From contig JAGQDJ010000115.1 in the NCBI GenBank assembly GCA_022885665.1, positions 1 to 64,000 of the forward strand: DNA of 64,000 nucleotides. The letters are read 5' to 3'. Below are positions 52,265 to 62,500 of the stretch, one piece after another; the stretch's first letter is position 1; every line of letters begins with the position of its first letter. Both the position numbers and the translations under genes were made by a program. This stretch comes from Triops longicaudatus (taxonomy: Eukaryota > Arthropoda > Branchiopoda > Notostraca > Triopsidae). The notes below the pieces were generated by a model, which ran no database searches, was not told the origin of the DNA, and saw nothing but the letters and a program-made list of their open reading frames with translations.

Positions 52265-53647
52265 TCTTTAGTCGTGTATCCTACCTTTTCAACTTCAAAG
52301 CAGGGTTTAGTTTTTGAGTTGAGTTCAGTTTTCGAATGTTTTTTCTTCGAAAGTCGCGTCCTCAATGACCCCTCCTCGCTCCCTTAACTAGCACTCGCAA
52401 ACCTCAGAAAAGCTGTAAGCCATAACACAAAGAAGGGTCGAAGTTCAATGCGTAACTTTTAACACTGAGTTCGACTTGACGCAGAAAGTCGCAATTGCGT
52501 TTTGAATTAGGTGACAGAAAGATTGGTCTATTTACTTTCTTCTCAAAAAACAGTGCCTCTTAGCTGTTCAAGTTAAATTTCGGTAATAAAAATTCGGAAA
52601 AAGTAAAATGGTGCCAAACTTTTTGTGTCCAGGAAATATGTCAAAATAAAAACTTGGTCTTCATATCCTAGGAACGTCTACTCACCGCTGAATCTGTCAA
52701 TACGTTACTTGTTCGTTGTATAGTTGAGAAGTGGTTGACGGCCTGTGGTTTCAAATAAAATGTTTCATGTAAGTCCAACGTGCTCTGAATTATCCCGCTT
52801 CACGGTATACAAAGTAGCCAACATTAGTTGTAGGAATATTCAAGTATTTTCGTAATTAAGTTGTGGTAGTTTTAGAAGTAACTTAGTATGCCAAATGAAC
52901 AAAAATCAGCATACGTGCAAGGTGTATGAAGCTTGTTTTGATCGTGAATCTGACTGAAGTAAAATGTTCTGTGTTCTGAAGTTCTTGTTAAACTTCAGGT
53001 ACTTAGAAGACCATCATAAAGGACTAGTTTCGAAATGACCTAACTAAAGTTGGTTAAACAATAGCATTCTATTAGTTTAATACACCAGCCGGAGTTCTGA
53101 AACTTATGACTTCGAATGAAAACTTTAAAAAACCTCAAAATGGGTTATGACTTTCTACCAATACTTCTTACAATATATAACGTAGACTTGTCCTTGACAT
53201 TTGTGCTGAATTAACTTGCATATCTGAAGACCATTTTGAATTTAGCTCCATCTGTCCTAAAAATTCCCTAAATGCCGGTCAGAAACACAAATCCACTTTG
53301 GATACTTCTTAGTTATCTGGCGCGTGGTACTTTTATGGGAGTATTTTTAGGCTTTGGTACACGAAATAAAGGCGCAAGGCTACTATGAAGAATTGAAAAG
53401 GAGTAAATGTACTGCAAATTTTACTGTGAGCTTACTTTAACTGGACAATATGATTTTTGTTGCACCAAATTAATTCCTTTCGAAACAATTCCACGTGCTT
53501 CACGTAGTGCGTTGTTAATTTTTTCCAGTGTTTGTGACCTAAAACTTTGAATGATTACACCTAAACCAGTTAATAAATAAATTTAGAAGGAAAGGAATGT
53601 AGCATCGGCCAGGTTGTATTAGCGATACTCGTTACACGTCACACATT
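52265..53647. other. Spacer downstream of RPS19
   Basis: AT-rich, no gene seen. The RPS19 3' untranslated region must begin at its right edge, but no canonical poly(A) signal is visible close to the stop on the minus strand. Confidence 0.4.
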
Positions 53648-54250
53648 TTAGGCTTTTTTGTTTTGCCTGATTTGCGATGCAATGCGGTCCAAATCCCTGA
53701 AGCCTTGAGAGGTCAAACGGCGACCACCAGCGGCATCTTTTTCAACGAGTTTCAACTGTTCCAAAGACTGCAAGGCTTTGCGGGCAATGGAGCCAGAGCT
53801 CTGGGAAAAGTGAGAGGGTCTCACGCCATTGTTCTTGCGACCTAAAGGCGAAAAAGTGTTCGTTATAACACTTAAAAAGAAAAAATAAATCAAGAAGAAA
53901 TAACGAAACATACCTCCGTAGATCCTTTTGATTTGCTTAACACCCAAAGGTGAACGCATGTAGATGTGTCGGGCCATGGAGGCCAAACGGGTGTAGTACC
54001 AGTCTTCATCAAAAGGAGCATATTCCTTGAAAACGGCAGTTTTAACCAAATCAGCCCATTCGGGGATCTTGACTTTGCCGGACCTAATACCACAGCACTC
54101 TGTTAATACCTCTTCCTCAACTTCGTCACCGCCATGTGATACAGCGCGTCCCAAGATATTTAAGCAAAATATTTCTTACTTCTTCAAGAAGGCAGCCAAA
54201 GCCCTGACGAACTTGTGTTGGTCAACGTCTTTAACGGATGTGGATACCAT
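53648..54250 (-). CDS. RpS19: 40S ribosomal protein S19, 3 coding exons, complete
   Basis: Component of the small ribosomal subunit head, needed for 18S rRNA maturation in other eukaryotes. Coding exons are 54180-54250, 53914-54083 and 53648-53841; introns are 96 and 72 bp, all GT-AG, product 144 aa (human 145). Diagnostic runs are VKDVDQHKFVRALAAFLKKSGK, a variant of the family N-terminus; IPEWADLVKTA; DWYYTRLASMARHIYMR; KRIYGGRKNNGVRPSHFS; and ARKALQSLEQLKLVEKD.GGRRLT. The ATG at 54250 is preceded directly by TTTCCTAG, a splice acceptor, so the leader is on a separate upstream exon, as in many ribosomal protein genes. A longer frame entering intron 1 is an artefact: reading through the donor gives an immediate TAA. 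CEP164 lies head-to-head. Confidence 0.97.
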
Positions 54251-54507
54251 CTAGGAAACATAGTACACAATTAATACAAAACAGAGCAACTATATTGGTC
54301 AATAGAATGAACACGTCCCAACAATGAACATGATCCCGTGCTCTTAAAAATAGAAAAATGTCTGGAAACTTCCTTCAGTCTTGAGTAAAAACAAACGCAA
54401 AACTTGGCTAGAACAAACAGTTTTCAACTCAAATTAATCCAAAGTTAGGCAAGAAAATGAGAGAATATTTACTTTTGTAAATATAGCACACCGCAAACCG
54501 TAGTTAC

Positions 54508-54521
54508 GGAAAAAGGAAAGG
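54508..54521 (-). promoter_or_regulatory. 5'TOP-like pyrimidine tract of RPS19
   Basis: On the minus strand the sequence CCTTTCCTTTTTCC stands ~260 bp upstream of the RPS19 ATG. Ribosomal protein mRNAs characteristically start with a C followed by such a pyrimidine run. The transcription start is therefore placed within this tract. The leader exon would end at one of two candidate GT donors between about 54470 and 54491 before splicing to 54251; I cannot choose between them. Confidence 0.6.
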
Positions 54522-54650
54522 CTACCAATCTCTCCGAAACGGTTGTCTGAAAGTCCCTAAAGTTGTTCCAACCGTCCTGCGAGCGTATATACTAAGAGGC
54601 GTCGCCAGCTTGCTACCCCGCCTTCATCTCAGTACACCTCCGATAGGACG
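54522..54650. promoter_or_regulatory. Probable shared RPS19/CEP164 promoter
   Basis: Only ~100-130 bp separate the RPS19 TOP tract from the likely CEP164 leader exon. The stretch is GC-richer than its surroundings and contains several CpGs (CGAGCG, GGCGTCGCC). A GTATATAC element lies at 54585-54592. Confidence 0.55.
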
Positions 54651-54785
54651 CAGCAAAATTTGACTTCTTCCGTCCGCAGCGCCACTATACAGAACGAGAA
54701 CCGTACTGGTTGCCGTTTGTTTTGTTTCGACCAGCTTTGGCTGCGAGTGTATTGTGAGCTGGTGTGTCAAGTCCACTGTTAATAG
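54640..54785 (+). other. CEP164: Inferred 5' untranslated exon of CEP164
   Basis: A strong donor (AATAG|GTAAGTG) ends this CpG-containing stretch at 54785, on the opposite strand to RPS19 and with no ATG-initiated frame of length. The next acceptor that could precede the CEP164 start codon is TTTTTCAG at 56350-56357. The 5' end of this exon is a guess. Confidence 0.45.
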
Positions 54786-54929
54786 GTAAGTGCTAAAAAG
54801 TTTTCAGCGTAAAATCATGATTGAAGTCATTTGTATAGTCTGCCGTTCAAAATGAGAACTGTCCGCCTTCCTCTTGTAGCTACCAAACGCAGTACTAAAA
54901 CTAATCTCACCATTTTATATGATTTCTGG

Positions 54930-55170
54930 GTACTTATAGGCCTATATTATACGCTCTGTAAAATTAGTGCTGTATTATAGTCGTCTTTTTTTCAAAACTG
55001 ATATATTTTCCGCGAAAATTTGGATGTAGTAAAAGTAAGATTAGTAATAATTCTTGAAAAAAATATTTTCAAAAATAGTACTTAATTAAAGTTAACCTAA
55101 CTCAACCTAACTTAGCCTACCTGAAAATAACCTAACCTAGAAATTGACGGAGCGTATAATAGATAAGTAT
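54930..55170. mobile_element. MITE of the GTACTT family in CEP164 intron 1
   Basis: The left end GTACTTATAGGCCTATATTA and the inverted right end (ATACTTATCTATTATACGCTC on minus) match, apart from a 5-bp insertion. Both continue into TACGCTC.GT..AATT and then CCTAA words (AACCTAACTCAACCTAAC near 55096). About 240 bp, non-coding. Confidence 0.65.
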
Positions 55171-55432
55171 CGATTTCCGGACACATACTTTTTGAATGAA
55201 GTGCATAAAATGTGAGCTGAAACTTGTAAATTCAATTACTGTTAAAGCCCGTACAAGTTAACTATGCGTGAATGTAACCACGTTCTAAAGGAGATTTTCC
55301 CAGTGAACGTGAATTGTATTTCAGTAGTTTGAGATTAATTGAAATAAAAACATATTTTAATAGTAACATGTTTCATGATTTGCTTCTTCTCGATTTGCTC
55401 GTTCCACAAACACTTCCTGTAGGGAAAAAGTT

Positions 55433-55793
55433 GGTACTTATGCCCCGTCAATTTTTAGGTTAGGCTCAGTTAGGTTAAGTGAATTAAGTAAACATTTTCA
55501 CACAAAAGGCGCCTAAAACGGAAATAAAAGGATATAGTCACAAAAATTGTAATGGTAATCTGTAATGCAATTCAACCACATTTTTTCGCAAAATTCTAAC
55601 TAATCCTTGTTCTTGTACTCCTATAAAAGCTTACTAGTGCAAAGATTAAAAAAGGTCCAATAGTTTGCATTAAAATGTGGGATTAGTTGCCTTAAAATTT
55701 GTTAAAATGAGTTAGTTTGTTAGGTTAGCAGATTAGGTTTGGTTAGGTCAGGACAGGAAAACTAGGAATCGCGATAGGGTACGATAAAGTACC
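55433..55793. mobile_element. MITE of the GTACTT family, second copy in CEP164 intron 1
   Basis: The left end GGTACTTATGCCCCGTCAAT leads into TTAGGTTAGGCTCAGTTAGG. The right end, on minus, is GGTACTTTATCGTACCCTAT followed by CGCGATTCC. It shares outside-left sequence CTCGATTTGCTC..CACTTCCTGTAGGG with 51962-52000, where that sequence lies inside the left terminus, so boundaries in this family may be nested. Confidence 0.5.
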
Positions 55794-56504
55794 TAATTTC
55801 TTAAGTCGTTTTTTGTCGTTAATTTTTTCATGTCAAACTTATTCTAATTTCTCCTAGATCAAATTGAAAATTCAGAATTAATTAAAGGATGGAAAAACTC
55901 AAAGGATAAGCTTATTATGTTTGACGGTGCTAGAGATCTCCTGGAAGAACGAACGAAAGAATTTCAAATAAAAAACATCTTTTAACGTCAGAAAGTGTGT
56001 TGTTCGAAAGAAAAAGAATAATTTTCTTGACCTGTAATGCTTAAGCGCTTTTTACTTCAGATTTTATATTATTATATATTGGAAAAAACAGTGTTGATTC
56101 AAGAGAAGTTTAACTCAGATAAATGGGTCTGAGAATGATTCAACGAAACACGTTGAATTCAGGTAAGGTTTATTAAGATGAATTGATTTCTGCACAGTTT
56201 CCACGAAACTGCACTAGAAAACACTTAACTTCACCACCGCAGGAACATACCTAGTTTTTAGTTTCTGCATTCTTTAGAGTTGGTTCTAAATAAAAGCAAG
56301 TTGACTTGTTTCGCATGATATTTTATCTAAAGTACTACTGTCGTTCGTGTTTTTCAGCTTCCGTTTTTTCCCCCGTCTCAATACAAAACCTGAAAAAAAC
56401 ATTCCGAAGACATTCCTGCGGTCAAAAAACGCCAGAAATATTGTTTCCTGTAACTATCCAGTGACATGAAACAATGGGCCTGATCAAAAGATTCATGTGC
56501 TACC

Positions 56505-59500
56505 ATGACTGACTTCTCGCCTAATTTAGAAAGTGAAGCCATTATTCACGACGAAGTTTTGGATGAAAACTACCGCGTGACTCAAGAAGGTAAGAAAATT
56601 CCCATTTATGCACATAGTTCTCCCTAACAACAAAAAAACATGAAACTTGAAAGAGTAGCACAAAAAAATGCAATCGTTTTCCTCCCTCTTTATTGGGTAT
56701 AATTAATTGTATTATTATCATTACTGTTTTATCAGAGTTCTGTGTACAATATGTGAAGATATGCACTTTCCGTGTTATTGCTTTTGCACCTTCTTCTTCT
56801 TGTTCAAAAGCACAAGCTGTATGGCCGTTCAGGCTATTGGAATAGAGTTAGGGGGAGTAGGCAATGGATTTGTTGGTCATTGATGTACGTTTAGCGTGTC
56901 TTGCGGCACTCGTCAAGTCAGAATCCGAGTAACATCCGATCACGTGTCTCTGTCTGCATAACCGTCATCATGATAGATTGGGAGGGTTAACTAGTAATTA
57001 ACTCGCGTTAGTCATTCCGAAATAACGAACGTAATCTGAAACGCTAAAGAAGAATCCCCGGTTACTGTCTTTTGGGGGATTCCTGTTTACTTGTGCGTGC
57101 GTGGGCTCCCTGAGACCCTCGTTCTTCAATTCATATTCATTTCCGTCGAAAGCGGCGAAATCAAAGGCTTGCGTGTTTCCATATGAATAGGTGCAATCAG
57201 GTTCACCTGGTCCCGTGAAGGTGTTAGGTTGATAAAGCTAACCTTAGCAACACGTTAATCGTAGGTAGGGTAATATGCTTTCGAATAATCTCTTATTTCT
57301 ATTTTTTAAATTTATTTTTAGCTCCGGTTATTCCGTTTGCGTAGGCTGTTGCCGGAAATTATGGTTGGTTTAATGACTGCGTGCAAGTTTTAATAGCCGT
57401 GGAGTCATCAAACAAATGTTAAAATCGTTAGCGAAAGGGTTGGAGAACTCATCGTGGCAAACAGTGCTCTTCATCTAAATAAACGTGGTTGACCCCGTGT
57501 TAGGCTAGTGTTGCGTGTGATTCACTCGTACGCATTTGAATGCTGTCGGGTGTCACACCAGAGGAGGGAAAAATGTACGATAGGTCTTCAACCGTGATGA
57601 CTTTGGAGCGTGAGCACTCGGCACGTGGCTCAACCCCATCGCTTTGAATGACACTTCAACTTGGCCGATCTTTGAGTCCAATAAATGATGAGGGGAAATG
57701 GTTAAATCGCACACACGACCTTAGTGAAGCCAGAGGTGACCACTACGGACTGTCAGTGCTGTGTACTCATTGTTTACGAATGGTACTTTGCAACGCGAGT
57801 CTACATTTTAAAGTTAATTGTAATCTAAAAATAATTAAGCTTTTTTTGTTAAGTAGGACCTTAGTAAATCGGATGTTATTTTCAAAATAAAAACATAAGT
57901 ACATTAATAGCTACTTTTGAATTTGTAAAAGCTTCAGAAATCGAGAACTCTTATAGTTGTGTACAGCAAGTGTAATTTTGAAACATGGTTTTATTGTAGC
58001 AACAATTACAGTGCAACTATGTGACTTTCAAGTAAAATCGACTTTACATAACCGAAAAGTAATTTCGCAAATAATGCATGGTTGACTGAACTAGGTTTCA
58101 GTGTGACTCGAAGATAGCAACGAGTTTTAGCTCATAGTACAAATGCGGAGAAAAAAATACCATAGATAGCACTATAGATGAATCATTGTAATCCTAGTTG
58201 CTCATGATACAGTTCTACATTTTGAAAACTATAGCGAAAGAAATGAGGAAAAGACTGAGTTTTCGGTTAGGTTACCGAATCGTATTTATCGGGTATTTTT
58301 TTTTTTAAGTTTGAACCGTAAGTGCACTAGACAATTAATGATTGGCACTAATAACGATTGTGTGGTAAAATTTCGGTCTGGAGCAATTCACGTAAATCAC
58401 GAGGCTTTTTGGCTTTTCATGCTACACGATATGTGTCTTTCCCGACTGGCCGTTAATGCTACACGTGTTTCAACTTCATTTTCTCCAACAGTAGGTGAAC
58501 GTGTACCCGTGTCTTCGTTTCGGTAGTCGCCATAGCTACAGACAAAATGTTACGACACTTTTTTGTGCTAACGAGTTTATTAGGTTTTGTACTTGTCTAA
58601 CGTTGTCTGTGTGGTTTTATTGTTTACTTTTCTTGACAAGAAAGCACCCTTTTTTCCGAGGAGGGTGAGAGGGATGGTTCCGGGGTTAAGGTTCGACAAA
58701 AGCTAACAATTGTTTGCCGGAGTTGCTAAGGACGAAAGTTGGGCCCAGCTGCCTGATTAGAAGTTGCTTATACGGTGCTTCTAACAAACAAGGGAATATG
58801 GAAATGGATAGATTTTTGACGTTTCCTTAGTAACTTACTCGGCATTTCGTCAGCGGTAGCATCTTTTTGTCTTACATTCTGTACGCAATGCCGTAGCCCA
58901 AACATTGTTTAGCCATTGATATGCGAGCTTTTTTCTTGGTTTTATAAAAAATTGCTACAACTGCAAGAAAAGCCCCAGGATTATTTTAACTCTGTAAAAT
59001 TACCGAACCCAAGTGAACCCAGGTAAAAAAAAAGAAAAGAAAAGTAGCAAATAAATGTAAGAGTAATAAATAATCACAAATGACAATAAGAAAAGTAAAA
59101 TATTTGAAAAAATAAAAACAATATACAATTCGAATACAGAAGACTGCGCAGGTTAAATGATTTCATTGTTAAAAAACCACTTGCTGTTTGTGGGGTGTTC
59201 TTCTATTGTCAGATGTCGCCTGCACGAAATATTTCCTGTTCGACAGGCGTACGGCTTCGTTCCTTGTACTCCGTTGTTAGTGTGCCTACTAACTTAGCGT
59301 TCCAATAGACTCCTTTTTTCTGTAAAAAGAAAAGAGCCCAGGCGTGAAGTAATGTTCTTTGCTGTTTCTCAACATTTTCAGCATTGTTTCATAAATAGCA
59401 CTCGTACAAATACAGAATCATTTACTACATTGATGAATAATATCATAAGTAAATGTACATTCATTTTGTTTACGAAGGTTTTAGATTAGTTTTAGCAATA

Positions 59501-62500
59501 TCAGTCATAGATTTATATTATTATGTAATGGTTACATGCAATTGTAATTTAATGACAATTCCATTTTCCGAGTAATGTAATGTAGTAATAAAATGAAAAA
59601 GACTAAATTTCATTATTACAGGTTATTTTAGTCACTTAGCAAATAGATTGTATATATTCCAATAGTACCATGCGAAATAATGACTTGAAAGAGCCAAAGT
59701 GTTTGCGTTAAACGCAGGATTTTTAAAATTAGACTGATATTTAGTATATTTTACTGAAAGTAATGCGTTACTTTTTAAGTATTTTTGTAACGTAACTCTT
59801 ATTTTTTCTGGGAAAGGTAATTGGAACTACTTTGTTGTCATAGCCTACTCTTTCTGTTGCCAAATTATACAAATCTGATTTACATGGGTTGCATGAGAAA
59901 GAGAAAATGTTACACTTGGGGAGGGAATTGATATCAACTCTTTAACAAAATCTTTAGAACTGTGGTTGTGGAAGCGTTAATTACTGGGACCCAATGTAAC
60001 TGTTAACGTAACGTTTTCCATTATTTGATTAAAACGCGTGAATAGGAATAAGCTACCACGGGAAATCCAGTTATTTTAAAGTAGAATTCCAGTGAAGTTA
60101 ATTTAGTGTGATCGAAAAATGTTGGTCGAACGGAAAGTGACTCAGTTGGCTTGTGAAGGCGGATAACGCGTTGTGAAATGATGTGCAAGTAAAACATTAA
60201 TAAAGTAATCATAGTTTTGGTCATGGAAATCATGGAACTTTAAATGCAGCGGGCGGTGTGTATTGCACATTATTAATGCCAAAGTAGCTCAATATAGAAA
60301 TGGAACATCCATTGATCCCTATTGGTCTGCGAAACTCTACCCAGCTATCGTGAAACATTCACTGTTGGGGAGCGGCGACCGTGCATTCAGAATTACGTCT
60401 TTTAGTTCCGTCACACTCTGTGAATAAAGGATTCAGTTATAAATGATAATAACCCAACTGAAGTAGTAACAATATAGGGTGGCAACCCACAAAGTAGTAA
60501 TAGTCACGGTACTTGACGTAATACGAGTTTTTCATAAGGAGTTGATGAAGTTGAGTTTTTTACTACGGCAAAATTTCGTTATAACAGATACTTCATGTAA
60601 CAAGCAGTTGGCCAAATTAGGCGAATTTTAACATCCCTAGTCATGCAAATGTATAGATAAACTGTCCGATATAACGAACCTCGGATGTAATGAACAGCTT
60701 TTCTTGTTATCAGTGAGTTAGCTATAATGAGACTCTATTGTATGAAGCAGTTCAGCATTTATGTCAATTAAAATACGATTCTGTGAATAGTTTCTCAATA
60801 CAGTGCTACCCCGTTTAACGAACCTAATCCGTTCCTGGACGGCGTTCGGTGTAAGAACCGTTCGTTTTAAAGAACGCTATTTCCAATAAGATTCAGTGGA
60901 AATCATTTTAAACTGTTCCTATTTCCGGACCGAACCTGAAAAAGATGATCTAAAAATCGAAAAAAATATTTAAAATATATTGACTGTCAAAATATATAGG
61001 CTATATCAAACGTGTAATAATCAGTTCTGTTTAATTAATGGCTCTTCGAGACCACTCTAATTCACACAAATCTTAAATCATTTTACCTCTTACATATCAG
61101 CCTTGGTTCCCGTGTCCGGCGCTGATTGGAAGAATCCGTCTAATGTGGCATTGTACAGCGAACAAATTGTTCTCTTTATAGTGCATTCGTTAAACGGGGT
61201 ACCACTGTATTGGGAAATATTGGCAAGTTTTAGCAGTAATTTGACATTCCGTTCTTCGGGCACCCCTCTTTCATCATTGTATGTGACAAAATGTTATAAC
61301 GACCATTTTTAAAGCATCAGACTGAACAAACTAGAGCCTGGCACCAAATGCAGATAGTACAAAGCGAGGAAAAATATATTTTCCCTCCTCGTCCGGCTTG
61401 CTTGTCCTTTTAATTTGGCTGAATAGCGGAAATTCCTTAATAGAATACATATCCGGACAAAATTTTCGCAGCGTATGTAAGCTTCCCTCCTATTCTTTGT
61501 TCGACCCTTCAGCTAGACAACAAGCAAAGAGCAAACATTAAAAAAAGAAAGCTTTTAAGATTCTTTTAGCTGATGTAGGCAACGAAATGGGAGTTTGTTA
61601 TGAACTTGTGTTACGCGAATGACTCGCAGCGCTTTAACCCCCCGTGTTTGCCTAAATGTGAATAGGAATTATTGATAAATTCGTTATTCTCCCCTTTCTT
61701 GCAGTTACAGTACTGTGACCATTTCAGAGGAATACACACAAACCCTAAAGGGAAACATGTGGTTAGCTCGCGGATAGGAATGCTTCAAAAGTCATGGAAG
61801 GTTGGGCGTGGATCGTTAGGAAACAATCAAGTCCGCTAGTGTAGGGTTTTTAAAAATAAGGGTGGGTTGTTACAAAGGGTTGTCCTTCCACTGTGGGTTC
61901 TTTTCCGATGGACTCACGACATTTATCGTTTCCCAGGGAGAAAAACTGTTTATTGCCTTAATGCTTGGATTATGCTTAGCTAGTATCACAATTTAGCGCA
62001 ACTTGATTTAAACAGATTCCTAAGCTTTGTGTAATTCTTTTGGAATTACGGATAGGTTAGGCTTAGTATGTTTAGGTTTGTCTGCTTCGGAAGATAGGAA
62101 AAACTCGTTTGGTTAAGTGAGGTTGATTATGGTTAGATTACCTTAGGTTAAGTTAGGTGAGTTTGGCTTGTTTACTGCCAAGGAAAGGAAATATTTGCGA
62201 GGTTAAGCTTATTTAAATTAAAGTTACGTTAGGGTATTCAAATTTGCATGTTTAAATAAATTATGCTGTATTTGGTTAGTTAACTTGAGTTAGAGTAAGT
62301 TACGCTAAGTTAACATAAGTTTGGTGAGGTAAGGTTAGGTTAGGGTAAACTACGCTAAGTTAGGACAATTTCAAGTTTGCGTTTTTCAAAAGATAGGGTA
62401 CATTCGGTTAGTTTAGGTTGAGATAAGTTACGTTAGGTTAAGTTTGGTTTGGAAAATACGATAAATTTGATAAAGTTAGGTTAGACAAGTTAGCTTGCTT

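Noticed and set aside
53648..54154. 168-codon continuous frame across RPS19 starting MGRAVSHGG
   Set aside because: Its first ~24 codons and a middle segment are the RPS19 introns read through. The splice sites give a standard 144-aa RPS19.
54084..54179. Possible snoRNA in RPS19 intron 1 (a TGACGA word)
   Set aside because: No matching D box near the 3' end and no terminal stem.
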